Assembly (NCBI GenBank): GCA_017303675.1
Contig: JAFLBX010000001.1
Span: 383,970-447,969, forward strand
Source of the DNA: Ignavibacteria bacterium
Lineage (GTDB): Bacteria > Bacteroidota > Ignavibacteria > Tepidaquicellales > OLB5
Reading direction: 5' to 3'
DNA length: 64,000 nucleotides
Below, one piece after another: positions 1 to 8,830 of the stretch; the stretch's first letter is position 1; the number at the start of each line of letters is the position of its first letter. The notes beneath the pieces were generated by a model. That model was not told the DNA's origin, searched no databases, and worked only from the letters and a program-made list of their open reading frames with translations. The position numbers and the translations under genes are program-made.

Positions 1-156
1 GCCGGGCATCATTTTCCGGGAAGCTTCGGGGAAATATGCAATTTCAATTTTTCCCAGTACATCAAGTAATTCATCTTCAGCATCAAGCAGTGAAAGCTGG
101 CAGCCATCACAGGATGAAAGTTTAAATACTGCTAATTTTGGTTTTTTGTTTTTCAT
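1..156 (-). CDS. hydD: Group 3b [NiFe] hydrogenase delta (small) subunit, N-terminal part
   Basis: This is the first 52 codons of a gene that runs off the left edge; the ATG lies at 154-156 on the minus strand. The N-terminus has a CDGC pair (residues 16-19) followed by QLSLLD, the proximal [4Fe-4S]-binding start of the electron-transfer subunit in NiFe hydrogenases and related 20 kDa complex I subunits. In group 3b enzymes this subunit passes electrons between the NiFe catalytic subunit and the diaphorase subunits. It begins 2 bases after the stop of hydG, so the two are surely co-transcribed, and the large subunit hydA would be expected next, outside the window. The identity rests on the motif plus operon context. 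Without the C-terminal half, another complex I-like 20 kDa protein cannot be strictly excluded. Confidence 0.85.
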   Translation of the reverse strand, partial: MKNKKPKLAVFKLSSCDGCQLSLLDAEDELLDVLGKIEIAYFPEASRKMMPG

Positions 157-158
157 AA

Positions 159-1025
159 TTACAATTCCCAGATATCAAAAATTTTCTTAACCTTTGAAAA
201 ATTGAAGACGGGACCATCTTTACATATGAAGTTTGGCCCGTACTGGCAATGCCCGCAGAATCCTACTGCGCATTTCATATTTCTTTCCATAGAAAGATAA
301 ATACTGCTTTCAGCAAGTCCGGCTTTTTTTAATTCATCAATTGTGAACTTCATCATAATTTCCGGTCCGCATACCATTGCAAGCGTAGAACGCGCATCTA
401 TTTTAATTGTTGTGAAAAGGTTTGTTACCACGCCTATATTACCGCGCCATGAGCTGTCGCCCCTGTCAACAGTAATAAGTATCTCTATGTTATGCTTCTT
501 TTCCCACTCTTCCAGCTCTACCCTGTACAGCATATCAAGCCCGGTGCGTGAACCATAGAGCAGCACAACCCTTCCGTATTCTTTTCTGTGTTTAAAGATA
601 TAATATAGTGCAGGTCTTAACGGAGCGAGCCCTATACCGCCTGCTGCTATGATAACATCTTTGCCTTTTGCTTCATCCACAGGCCAGCTTGAACCGAAAG
701 GTCCGCGCACTCCGATAACATCACCTTTTTTAAGCTGTGAAAGTGCGCTTGTTACATAACCAACTTTGTGAATTGTATGGGAAATAGTATTTGTTTTGGA
801 TGAATCAGAGCTTATGGAAATAGCGGATTCACCAAGCCCGAATTTATAAAGCATATTGAACTGCCCGGGCTTGAAATGGAACCCAAGCTCCCTTTCTTCA
901 TCCGGTTCAAGTATAATGGTGAAAGTATCCTCGGTTTCCCAAAAGTGTTTCTTTACTTTCATTGTAAAAGGAAGCATCGGGTCTGCTTTTGCCTGTGTCC
1001 TTGTTTTTTCTATTATCTTTTCCAT
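159..1025 (-). CDS. hydG: Hydrogenase gamma subunit (FAD/NAD(P)-binding diaphorase)
   Basis: The 288-residue protein resembles ferredoxin-NADP reductase and PyrK. An N-terminal FAD-binding barrel carries an SAISISS stretch in place of the usual RxYS motif. A nucleotide-binding domain carries [10 protein letters not shown] (about residues 129-138). The C-terminus has a four-cysteine [2Fe-2S] site (Cys252, 257, 260, 268). In group 3b hydrogenases (sulfhydrogenase type) this cytoplasmic subunit exchanges electrons with NAD(P)H. It lies between the cNMP-domain gene (28 bases upstream) and hydD (2 bases downstream), on the same strand as hydB. The physiological direction (H2 uptake, H2 evolution or sulfur reduction) cannot be read from sequence. 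Confidence 0.9.
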   Translation of the reverse strand: MEKIIEKTRTQAKADPMLPFTMKVKKHFWETEDTFTIILEPDEERELGFHFKPGQFNMLYKFGLGESAISISSDSSKTNTISHTIHKVGYVTSALSQLKKGDVIGVRGPFGSSWPVDEAKGKDVIIAAGGIGLAPLRPALYYIFKHRKEYGRVVLLYGSRTGLDMLYRVELEEWEKKHNIEILITVDRGDSSWRGNIGVVTNLFTTIKIDARSTLAMVCGPEIMMKFTIDELKKAGLAESSIYLSMERNMKCAVGFCGHCQYGPNFICKDGPVFNFSKVKKIFDIWEL

Positions 1026-1053
1026 TAAATAACCGCAAATTAATTTTTCTTTT

Positions 1054-1512
1054 TCAGGTATTCGTTATTGCTTTTAAAAGCTGCTGCCTGGCTGACTGAA
1101 GCCTTTGCTCGAGCAGCAAAGAGAACCGTTTATACATCTCATAACCCATTTTTGTATCTTTCTCGCATTTTTTCCTTAAACATTCTCCATCCATTGCAAT
1201 AGCTCTTACTTCTTCTATTACATGTGCAGTAAAATGCCATATATTAGGAGAAACAAGCCAGCTCCAACCAAGCATTTGTCCCGGTCCTATAGTTTCAATA
1301 CGTATCATTCCTTTATCTCTTCCGTTGAATTCCAGTGCTATCATTCCTGTTCTTATCAGGTAAAATTTCTCTGCTTTTTCACCTTCTTTGAATATTATAT
1401 CATTTTCGTGAAAAACTACATTTGAGGCACAGCCTGTTATCTGCTTAACGTACTCCTCACTAAGATCTTCGATAAATGGATGCTGTTTTAAAATTCCTGA
1501 TAGGTCTTCCAT
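1054..1512 (-). CDS. Cyclic-nucleotide-binding-domain protein without DNA-binding domain
   Basis: The 152-residue protein is a single Crp/Fnr-type effector beta-barrel (residues ~10-125: FHENDIIFKEGE, then a GPGQMLGWSWL turn) followed by one amphipathic C-terminal helix. A full Crp/Fnr regulator is about 220-240 residues with a winged helix; here the protein stops before one could fit. It therefore probably does not bind DNA alone. It sits inside the hydrogenase operon between hydB (43 bases) and hydG (28 bases), which suggests a sensory or structural role for the complex. The ligand pocket is not clearly a canonical cAMP site, so the ligand is unknown. Confidence 0.8.
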   Translation of the reverse strand: MEDLSGILKQHPFIEDLSEEYVKQITGCASNVVFHENDIIFKEGEKAEKFYLIRTGMIALEFNGRDKGMIRIETIGPGQMLGWSWLVSPNIWHFTAHVIEEVRAIAMDGECLRKKCEKDTKMGYEMYKRFSLLLEQRLQSARQQLLKAITNT

Positions 1513-1555
1513 TGTTTTATTGTTTTAGTTAAATGAAATTACTTATTTATTCAAT

Positions 1556-2662
1556 TTAATTTCTGTGAGTACTTCTAATCTGTTCAGCCTGTTTTGTAAT
1601 ATCGATACCGACTGGGCACCAGGTAATACACCTGCCGCAGCCCACGCAGCCTAATATGCCGAACTGTTCTTCCCATGAAGCAAGCTTATGGGTCATCCAC
1701 TGCCTGTACCTGGCCTTAGATGTAGTACGGAAATTACCCCCGGCTACTTTTGAGTATTCAAGATTAAAACATGAATCCCACTGCCTCCAGCGCTCGGTAT
1801 GATTTCCGGTAAGATCTGTAACATCTTCAACTGTTGAACAGAAACAGGTTGGGCAAACAAGTGTGCAGTTAGCGCAGCTTAAACATTTTGCCGCTGTCTC
1901 TTCCCACACAGGATGATCAAAATTCTTATAGAGAAGCTCTTTGATCCCCTTTGTATTCAGCTTTCTTCCCATTTTTTCTGCAGCTGCATTAACAGCATCC
2001 TCAGCAGTTTTTTTCTGTTCAGCTGATGCTGCAGGCGCTTCAAGGGCGGCAAGAAGCTTTTTACCTTTTGCGGATCCATCTTCTGCAGTAAAATAATGAT
2101 CTTTGCCTGCTGATACTTCAGTAACAGCAATATCATAGCCAATGTGAGCTTTTGGGCCTGTATTCATGGAAGCGCAGAAGCAGGTAGCCCCTGCTTTTGT
2201 ACAGTTAACTGCAACAATAAAAATGTTATCTCTGATCGCCTTGTAATGGGAGTCTGTGAATGAGCCGTTCATAAAAACTTTATCCTGGATAAGAATTGCA
2301 TTTAGCTCGCATGATCTTACACCAATAAATGCGAATTTTTTATGAGCTTCGCCATTGTGTTTGATATCAAAGCTTTTGCCGTTCTTTTGGGCTGACCATA
2401 ATTTAAGGCGTGAGGGGAATAAAAATTTTTTCCAGGATTGAGGACCAACATTGTAAGAGAATAGAAGATCATTGCCTGTGCTGTTAAGCTTATATTTACC
2501 GGAAGCCTGTTCATCTGTAAATCCGGCCGGCAGATCTTTCACGCTGTTTATTTCATCATAAACTATTGCGCCGTTTTTCAGTAAGGGTCCAATTGTTACA
2601 TAACCATCGTTTTTAAGTGACTGGATGAGCTTATCAAGACTTTTTTTATCAAGTGTTTTCAT
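1556..2662 (-). CDS. hydB: Hydrogenase beta subunit (iron-sulfur electron-transfer)
   Basis: The 368-residue protein matches the beta subunit of group 3b hydrogenases and sulfite-reductase A-like proteins. Its N-terminal two thirds is a distinctive domain without Fe-S motifs. The C-terminal third carries two ferredoxin-type clusters: Cys260/263/266/270 (CLSCANCTLVC) and Cys339/342/345/349 (CVGCGRCITWC). Further cysteines at ~273 and 275 may ligate another centre. It would relay electrons between HydG and HydD in the cytoplasm. Its start overlaps the end of queF by 14 bases, so translation may be coupled. Residues ~200-225 are rich in Ala/Lys and look like a low-complexity linker. Confidence 0.9.
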   Translation of the reverse strand: MKTLDKKSLDKLIQSLKNDGYVTIGPLLKNGAIVYDEINSVKDLPAGFTDEQASGKYKLNSTGNDLLFSYNVGPQSWKKFLFPSRLKLWSAQKNGKSFDIKHNGEAHKKFAFIGVRSCELNAILIQDKVFMNGSFTDSHYKAIRDNIFIVAVNCTKAGATCFCASMNTGPKAHIGYDIAVTEVSAGKDHYFTAEDGSAKGKKLLAALEAPAASAEQKKTAEDAVNAAAEKMGRKLNTKGIKELLYKNFDHPVWEETAAKCLSCANCTLVCPTCFCSTVEDVTDLTGNHTERWRQWDSCFNLEYSKVAGGNFRTTSKARYRQWMTHKLASWEEQFGILGCVGCGRCITWCPVGIDITKQAEQIRSTHRN

Positions 2663-3044
2663 TTTTTATTTTGCCATGACGGGCAATAATGGTAGAGTTT
2701 ACGCCGCCTCTTACGGAAAACTCACCTTTTACTTCCATCCATTTGGGCTTTAATATACCAACAAGATCTTCAAGGATCCGGTTGGTAACGTTTTCATAAA
2801 AAATACCTTCATTTCGAAAAGACTGCAGGTAAAATTTTAGTGATTTGAGCTCTACGCATTTTTTGTTCGCAATATAAGATATACTGATAATGCCAAAATC
2901 CGGCTGGCCAGTTTTGGGGCAAACTGAAGTAAATTCATTAGCACGATGAATAATAAGATAATTTCGATTCGGAAAGGAATTTTCAAATGTCTCTAAAAGC
3001 TTGGTTTTAGCCGGGTTGGTATTAACGGGATTGAACTTTTTCAT
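2649..3044 (-). CDS. queF: NADPH-dependent 7-cyano-7-deazaguanine reductase (QueF, short form)
   Basis: QueF reduces the nitrile of preQ0 to the amine preQ1 in queuosine tRNA-modification synthesis. The 131-residue protein is the short unimodular type (the Bacillus form is ~165 residues, the E. coli form ~280). It has the catalytic cysteine in EFTSVCPKTGQPDF (Cys42, with Asp49 as proton donor). The QueF motif CVELKSLKFYLQSFRNEG follows at residues 63-80. The ATG is preceded by an AAAGGA ribosome-binding element. It is the first gene of the leftward operon and overlaps hydB by 14 bases, an odd metabolic pairing. No preQ1 riboswitch was recognised upstream. Confidence 0.93.
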   Translation of the reverse strand: MKKFNPVNTNPAKTKLLETFENSFPNRNYLIIHRANEFTSVCPKTGQPDFGIISISYIANKKCVELKSLKFYLQSFRNEGIFYENVTNRILEDLVGILKPKWMEVKGEFSVRGGVNSTIIARHGKIKNENT

Positions 3045-3156
3045 AGTTTACTGTTTCCTTTGATAATTTTACATAATTTAATGCAAAATTACCAAAATTT
3101 GCTCAAAAAACTATCCATCTTACACTTCAAAAATATCACTTTTATTGCCGATATAT

Positions 3157-3189
3157 TATGACGCAAATCATAGGTTTTATGGCATAAAA
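3157..3189. promoter_or_regulatory. Two adjacent palindromes, candidate Crp/Fnr-type operator
   Basis: In the divergent gap between queF and the first M1 peptidase, 3157-3172 reads TATGA-N6-TCATA and 3175-3189 reads TTTTATG-N-CATAAAA. The first has the half-site geometry TGA-N6-TCA shared by Crp and Fnr operators. It lies 113 bases before queF and 65 before the peptidase start. The motif is seen in the sequence; that it binds a regulator is inference. Confidence 0.4.
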
Positions 3190-3236
3190 TGTATTATTTT
3201 TAAAAAAATTTTGTTTCTAAAATTAATATTAATGCT

Positions 3237-5279
3237 ATGAAACCCAATATCTACATTCTGATAATCACACTCTTGCTGACAGGCACATTGTTCTCACAAA
3301 TGCCGCTCAAAAGAGGAAGTGAGCTATGTTCTGAAAGGAAAATGTCGCTCCCTCATACATCTTTAGATCACGACTCACCAAATTCTCCGAAACATACATT
3401 TGATGTACTGGATTATAAAATGAACCTGGATATCAGAAATTGTTTTATTTCTCCATATCCCAAAAGCTTTACAGGCAGTATAATAGTAAAATTCAGAATT
3501 GATACTGCACTTAACAATATAAACCTGAATGCAGTAAATACATCATTGGTAATCAGCTCAGTCGGTCTTAGCGGGGTTTCATTTACGCATACAAATAATA
3601 TTCTGAATATAGTATTAAACAGAACATACAATCCCGGTGAAGTAACGGAAGTATTGATAAACTACTCTCACAATAATGTGAGTGACGGCGCTTTTTATAC
3701 AGGCAATGGCGGGTTGTTCACAGATGCAGAACCTGAAGGTGCACGCAAATGGTTCCCCTGCTGGGATAAGCCATCTGATAAAGCCACAGTTGATATTACA
3801 TTAAAAGTGCCGGCAAATGTAAAAATAGGTTCAAACGGCAGACTGAATGATTCAACATTAACCGGTGATACTTTATATTATCACTGGGTAAGCAGGGATC
3901 CAGTTACAACATATTTAACAGTTCTGACAGGTAAAGTTAATTACAATTTAAATATCATATATTGGCCAAAGATTTCAAATCCGTCAGATCTGGTACCTAT
4001 CAGGTTTTACTATAACTCAGGTGAAAATCCGGCTGCTATGATGAATATGTTCCCTAATATGATCACATATTTTTCACAGAAGTTCGGCGAACACGGTTTT
4101 GAAAAAAATGGTTTTACCACAGCCCCGGCATCAGGTTTTACCTGGGGAGGAATGGAAAATCAAACTTTAACAACATTATGTGCCAACTGCTGGAGCGAAA
4201 ATTTAATTTCACATGAATTTGCACACCAGTGGTTTGGCGATATGATATCACCTGCTACCTGGGCAGATATATGGCTTAACGAAGGTTTTGCAACATATTG
4301 CGAAGCGCTTTGGTATGAAAAAACCGGAGGCTATTCTTCATATAAAAGCGATATAAACTCAGATGCCAGCGGTTACTTAAGCTCAAACCCGGGTTGGGCT
4401 ATGTATAATCCGGAGTGGGCAGTAAATACTCCGAATACAAATACACTTTTTAATACAGCGATAACTTATAATAAAGGAGCATGTGTACTCCATATGCTTC
4501 GCTATACTGTCAATGATACAAATGTATTCTTTAACATGATAAGAGGCTATGCTACTGATACAGCAAACTTTAAACATAAATCAGCTGCAACAGATGATTT
4601 TACAGCAAAGATCAGCCAGGTTTACGGACAGGATCTATCCTGGTTCATTAACCAGTGGGTAAAACAGCCGAACCATCCTGTATATGGAAATGTATACCAG
4701 TTTTATAATAACGGCAATGGAACGTGGAAAGTTGGCTTCCAGGCAATACAAACTCAATCCAATTCTCCATTCCACCGTATGCCGTTAACATTAAGGATAT
4801 CTTTCGCAACCGGCTCTGATACTACTTTCAGGGTTGATAATACTGCAAACAGCCAGATCTGGATATGGACCTTTAACCGTCAGCCAACTGCATTCGCATT
4901 TGACCCGAATAACGATATAGTTTTAAAAACCGGTTCAACTGTTGCAGGTACTGTACCGGGGGTTACCGGAATATCATCAACAAATAACGAGCTGCCCACT
5001 GTATTTGCATTACAGCAAAATTATCCTAACCCGTTCAACCCGGTAACAAATATCAGGTTTGATATTCCGAAACGTTCATTTGTTACATTAAGAGTATACG
5101 ATGTAACAGGAAAAGGCGTTAGTGAAATATACAGCGGCTTAAGCGATCCGGGTAAATATACAGCAGATTTCGATGCATCCAGGCTGGCATCAGGAGTATA
5201 TTACTACGAAATCACAGCAAGCTCAGAAAACGGCGGAGTTATTTTTAAAGATGTGAGAAAAATGGTATTGGTAAAATAA
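3237..5279 (+). CDS. Secreted M1-family aminopeptidase with T9SS sorting domain (copy 1)
   Basis: The 680-residue protein starts with a signal peptide ending near LTGTLFSQ. An M1 N-terminal beta domain follows, then the gluzincin catalytic domain. The zinc site is HEFAH (His326, Glu327, His330) with Glu349 in WLNEGFATYCE, and the exopeptidase motif GGMEN is at ~304-308. The last ~85 residues form a T9SS type A sorting domain (NYPNPFNPVTNIRF to KDVRKMVLVK), so the enzyme should cross the outer membrane and be released or surface-attached. It should trim N-terminal residues from peptides outside the cell. A close paralogue follows directly, and a hairpin terminator separates them. Confidence 0.93.
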   Translation: MKPNIYILIITLLLTGTLFSQMPLKRGSELCSERKMSLPHTSLDHDSPNSPKHTFDVLDYKMNLDIRNCFISPYPKSFTGSIIVKFRIDTALNNINLNAVNTSLVISSVGLSGVSFTHTNNILNIVLNRTYNPGEVTEVLINYSHNNVSDGAFYTGNGGLFTDAEPEGARKWFPCWDKPSDKATVDITLKVPANVKIGSNGRLNDSTLTGDTLYYHWVSRDPVTTYLTVLTGKVNYNLNIIYWPKISNPSDLVPIRFYYNSGENPAAMMNMFPNMITYFSQKFGEHGFEKNGFTTAPASGFTWGGMENQTLTTLCANCWSENLISHEFAHQWFGDMISPATWADIWLNEGFATYCEALWYEKTGGYSSYKSDINSDASGYLSSNPGWAMYNPEWAVNTPNTNTLFNTAITYNKGACVLHMLRYTVNDTNVFFNMIRGYATDTANFKHKSAATDDFTAKISQVYGQDLSWFINQWVKQPNHPVYGNVYQFYNNGNGTWKVGFQAIQTQSNSPFHRMPLTLRISFATGSDTTFRVDNTANSQIWIWTFNRQPTAFAFDPNNDIVLKTGSTVAGTVPGVTGISSTNNELPTVFALQQNYPNPFNPVTNIRFDIPKRSFVTLRVYDVTGKGVSEIYSGLSDPGKYTADFDASRLASGVYYYEITASSENGGVIFKDVRKMVLVK

Positions 5280-5342
5280 CGCGGGTATTATTTTATTTGC
5301 TGATCTTTCAGCTGATAAAATAGTTAATATAAATAAATATCT

Positions 5343-5374
5343 AAAGGCGTTCATTAATTTGAACGCCTTTTTTT
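5343..5374 (+). terminator. Rho-independent terminator after M1 peptidase copy 1
   Basis: A ten-base stem (AAAGGCGTTC pairing with GAACGCCTTT, 5343-5352 and 5361-5370) with an 8-base loop is followed by a run of T to 5374. The stem is almost the same as that after copy 2, so it was probably duplicated with the gene. Confidence 0.85.
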
Positions 5375-5433
5375 GTCATCAAAAAAGAGTTATTTTAAGA
5401 AAAATCCATCCAAAGGAAATAATATAATATTAA

Positions 5434-7473
5434 ATGAAATTCATATTTTACATTTTAACAGCTCTCATTCTTGTGCCGGCACTTTTCTCACAGGAAGTTC
5501 AAAAAAGAGGTTCTGATCTTTGTTCTGAAAGAAAAAGATCAATGATACATAACTTTTATGCGGGTGATTCCCCTAACTCTCCGAAACACTCATTTGATGT
5601 GCTTGATTACAAGCTGAACCTGGATATCAGAAGCTGTTTTATTACACCATTCCCCAGATCATTCACAGGAAGCGTGATAGTGAAATTCAGAATTGATACT
5701 GCATTAAGCTCAATTAATCTGAATGCAATAAATACATCCATTACAGTAAGCTCTGTTGGTTTAAGCGGTGTTTCTTTCACTCATACAGGAAATATTCTGA
5801 ATATTACATTAAACCGTGTATATAATCCCGGGGAAATTACCGAAGTGCTTGTAAATTACTCACACAATAATGTAAATGACGGTTCTATTTATACAGGTAA
5901 CGGCGGGTTTTTTACAGATGCTCCTCCGGAAGGAGCGCGCAAGTGGTTCCCATGCTGGGATAAACCCTCTGATAAAGCAACAGTAGATATTACCGTAAAA
6001 GTACCGGCTAATGTAAAAATTGGTTCAAACGGCAAGCTAAACGATTCAACTTTAACAGGTGATACTTTGTATTATCACTGGGTAAGCCGTGACCCTGTTG
6101 CCACTTATCTTGTGGTACTTACGGGTAAGGTAAATTATAATCTGAATATAGTTTACTGGCCTAAAATTTCAAATCCAGCAGACAGTATTCCCCTGAGATT
6201 TTATTTTAATGCAGGAGAAAATCCAACAGCAATGCAATCAGCGCTTGTGAATATGACCACATACTTTTCACAGAAATTCGGTGAGCACGGATTTGAAAAA
6301 AACGGATTTGCAACTGCTCCTGCTCCGGGTTTTAACTGGGCTGGAATGGAAAACCAGACACTTTCTACATTATGCCCTAATTGCTGGAATGAAAACCTTG
6401 TTTCTCACGAATACGCACATCAATGGTTTGGAGACCTTGTGACCTGCGCTACTTGGGCGGATGTTTGGCTGAATGAAGGATTTGCAACTTACTGTGAATC
6501 TTTATGGTACGAAAAAACCGGAGGTTATACTGCGTATAAAAATGATATAAATACCACAGCTGCCGCTTATCTTAACAGTAACCCGGGCTGGCCGATATAT
6601 AATCCGCAGTGGGCTGTAGTAACACCTGATATCAATACCCTGTATAATACAGCAATAACTTATAATAAAGGAGCATGTGTATTGCATATGCTTAGATATG
6701 TGCTTAATGATACCAATGTTTTCTTTAATTGTTTGCGCGGTTATGCAATGGATACTGCCGAGTTTAAATATAAATCTGCAACAACAGATGATTTCACAGC
6801 AAAGATAAGCCAGGTTGCAGGACAGGACCTATCATGGTTCATGGACCAATGGGTCAAACAGCCTAATCACCCGGTTTACGCAAACCTGTACCAGTTTGCA
6901 GATCTCGGAAACGGAAGCTGGAATGTCGGATTCCAGGCAAAGCAGACCCAGTCAAACACGCCGTTTCACAGAATGCCTTTGACAGTAAAAATAACTTTTG
7001 CTTCTGGACCTGATTCAACCTTCCGGGTAGATAACACAACAAATAACCAGATATGGATCTGGACATTCAACAGGCAGCCAACTGCTTTTGCTTTTGACCC
7101 GAACAATGATATAGTATTGAAAACAGGCACTACTACAGCAGGTGTTGTACCGGGAACCATCGGGATTTCTATAAATACCGGCATACTGCCTAAGGTTTTT
7201 TCCCTTCAGCAGAACTACCCGAATCCATTTAACCCGGTTACAAATATAAAGTTTGAAATACCGAAAACTTCAAATGTTACTTTGAATATCTTTGATATCA
7301 CCGGAAAGCTGGTTAATGAATTATATAATGGATATAGTGAACCCGGGGTATATACTGCAGATTTTAACGGAACTGAACTTGCTTCAGGGGTTTATTATTA
7401 TGAATTAACTGCAAGCACAATAAACGGCGGTGTAGTTTTTAAAGATGTAAAGAAGATGGTAATAGTAAAATAA
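5434..7473 (+). CDS. Secreted M1-family aminopeptidase with T9SS sorting domain (copy 2)
   Basis: The 679-residue protein aligns with copy 1 nearly end to end. The signal peptide is followed by the M1 beta domain. The zinc motif is HEYAH (His325, Glu326, His329) with Glu348 in WLNEGFATYCE, and AGMEN replaces GGMEN just before it. The C-terminal T9SS domain (NYPNPFNPVTNIKF to FKDVKKMVIVK) is complete. All catalytic residues are intact in both copies, so neither looks degenerate. Differences concentrate on surface stretches such as residues ~225-265, which may tune substrate preference. It has its own upstream gap of 154 bases and its own terminator, so it is likely transcribed separately. Confidence 0.93.
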   Translation: MKFIFYILTALILVPALFSQEVQKRGSDLCSERKRSMIHNFYAGDSPNSPKHSFDVLDYKLNLDIRSCFITPFPRSFTGSVIVKFRIDTALSSINLNAINTSITVSSVGLSGVSFTHTGNILNITLNRVYNPGEITEVLVNYSHNNVNDGSIYTGNGGFFTDAPPEGARKWFPCWDKPSDKATVDITVKVPANVKIGSNGKLNDSTLTGDTLYYHWVSRDPVATYLVVLTGKVNYNLNIVYWPKISNPADSIPLRFYFNAGENPTAMQSALVNMTTYFSQKFGEHGFEKNGFATAPAPGFNWAGMENQTLSTLCPNCWNENLVSHEYAHQWFGDLVTCATWADVWLNEGFATYCESLWYEKTGGYTAYKNDINTTAAAYLNSNPGWPIYNPQWAVVTPDINTLYNTAITYNKGACVLHMLRYVLNDTNVFFNCLRGYAMDTAEFKYKSATTDDFTAKISQVAGQDLSWFMDQWVKQPNHPVYANLYQFADLGNGSWNVGFQAKQTQSNTPFHRMPLTVKITFASGPDSTFRVDNTTNNQIWIWTFNRQPTAFAFDPNNDIVLKTGTTTAGVVPGTIGISINTGILPKVFSLQQNYPNPFNPVTNIKFEIPKTSNVTLNIFDITGKLVNELYNGYSEPGVYTADFNGTELASGVYYYELTASTINGGVVFKDVKKMVIVK

Positions 7474-7490
7474 AACATGCACCTGATATT

Positions 7491-7522
7491 AAAGGCGTTC
7501 ATTTTAATGAACGCCTTTTTTT
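7491..7522 (+). terminator. Rho-independent terminator after M1 peptidase copy 2
   Basis: AAAGGCGTTCATT (7491-7503) pairs with AATGAACGCCTTT (7506-7518), followed by Ts to 7522. It is a near copy of the terminator after copy 1. Confidence 0.85.
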
Positions 7523-7588
7523 ATGGATTATTGATAAGATATTTTCATTATTTTTGAATAATATTATATGTGATTAAAAGACTATTGA

Positions 7589-8716
7589 ATGAAACATCGG
7601 TATATTTACCTATTATTTTTTCTGCTGTTTCAGCCGGTTACTTTTACAGGTCAAACTGTTATCTTTAACTCAAATGACGATACAACGGATATATCAACTA
7701 CAGATTTTGACGGCCCATATATAATTTACAGGAATAATTCTGCAATAATAAAGCAGGTTCTAAAAGGTACAAACGGTTTCTATGTTAAAACTGATTCAAC
7801 TGATAAAAATATAAAAGGCAGATCAATAACATGTAATATCAATGAATCTCTTTCATTTGCAACTCAGCTCAAAGATACATTAATCAACGAAAGATGCGTT
7901 TTCGAAATGCCGGAAAAGCTGATAGCAATTTCTGATATTGAAGGTAATTTCGCTGCGTTCAGAGATTTTCTTATTAATAACGGTGTAATAAATACCGGTA
8001 ATCAATGGGTATTCGGCAACGGACACCTGGTTCTTGTTGGTGATTTTTTTGACAGGGGTTTGAATGTTACTGAATGCCTCTGGTTCATTTATCACCTTGA
8101 GCAGGAAGCTGTAAAAAACGGGGGCTACGTTCACTTTATACTTGGCAACCATGAAATAATGAATATGAACGATGACATTCGTTATGTCAGGAAAAAATAT
8201 TTCGAAACATCAAAGCTTATGGATGAAGATTACAAAAACCTTTATAAACCAACTACTGAGCTTGGCAGATGGCTTGAGACTAAAAATATCGCTCAAAAGA
8301 TAGGGTCATACTTATTTCTTCATGGGGGTATATCGGAAGAATTGAATTTACTTTATCCCGGTATTGAAGAAATTAATACCAAATCAAGAAATTATTATTT
8401 CAGGAGCAAAGCAGCCAAACAAAGCGGCGATACGCTTGTAAGTACAATTTTCAGGTCAAAGTATTCCCCATTCTGGTACAGGGGTTATGTTCAGCAAACT
8501 ATTAAAGAAGATTCACTCAACTTAACACTGAAAATATTTGATGTAAACAAAATTGTTGTGGGACATACGATAGTTGATGATGTTAAGTATTTCTATAACA
8601 GCAAAGTTATCGCAATAGATACTGATCATGCATCAGGTGATACTGAAGGATTATTAATAGAAAACGGAATTGAATACAGGGTTGATATTTCCGGAAACAG
8701 ATCGACCGTAAAATAA
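7589..8716 (+). CDS. Secreted calcineurin-like metallophosphoesterase (Shewanella-like phosphatase type)
   Basis: The 375-residue protein has a signal peptide (cleavage near FTGQT) and the blocks of a PPP-type metallophosphatase in order: ISDIEGNF (~residue 113), GDFFDRG (~151), GNHEIMNMNDD (~187), LHGGIS (~247) and VVGHTIV (~330). The GNHExMN form is typical of Shewanella-like phosphatases. It probably hydrolyses phosphomonoesters in the periplasm or outside. Oddly, the first block reads DIEG where the family normally has DxHG, so one metal ligand changes from His to Glu. It is a single gene; its stop lies in the left arm of the following terminator. Confidence 0.82.
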   Translation: MKHRYIYLLFFLLFQPVTFTGQTVIFNSNDDTTDISTTDFDGPYIIYRNNSAIIKQVLKGTNGFYVKTDSTDKNIKGRSITCNINESLSFATQLKDTLINERCVFEMPEKLIAISDIEGNFAAFRDFLINNGVINTGNQWVFGNGHLVLVGDFFDRGLNVTECLWFIYHLEQEAVKNGGYVHFILGNHEIMNMNDDIRYVRKKYFETSKLMDEDYKNLYKPTTELGRWLETKNIAQKIGSYLFLHGGISEELNLLYPGIEEINTKSRNYYFRSKAAKQSGDTLVSTIFRSKYSPFWYRGYVQQTIKEDSLNLTLKIFDVNKIVVGHTIVDDVKYFYNSKVIAIDTDHASGDTEGLLIENGIEYRVDISGNRSTVK

Positions 8717-8744
8717 AAAGGAAAGCTATTGCCTTCCTTTTTTA
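8715..8744. terminator. Bidirectional terminator between phosphatase and tRNA-Leu
   Basis: AAAAAGGAA (8715-8723) pairs with TTCCTTTTT (8734-8742). T runs follow on the plus strand, and on the minus strand the A arm gives Ts too. It can end both the phosphatase transcript and the converging tRNA transcript. Confidence 0.75.
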
Positions 8745-8748
8745 GTGT

Positions 8749-8830
8749 GCGGGAAGGGGGACTTGAACCCCCATGCCTTGTGAGCGCCACCCCCTCAAGA
8801 TGGTGCGTCTGCCAATTTCGCCATTCCCGC
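8749..8830 (-). tRNA. tRNA-Leu (anticodon GAG)
   Basis: On the minus strand the 82-nt sequence folds as a class II tRNA. The acceptor stem is GCGGGAA/TTCCCGC. The D arm contains TTGGCAGACGC. The anticodon stem CCATC/GGTGG encloses the loop TTGAGGG, giving anticodon GAG. A long variable arm follows, and the T arm is GGGGG-TTCAAGT-CCCCC. The 3' CCA is not encoded (ACA follows). It reads CUC and CUU leucine codons. Confidence 0.95.

Noticed and set aside
3045-3156. preQ1 riboswitch upstream of queF
   Set aside because: I found no matching preQ1 aptamer core in the leader.
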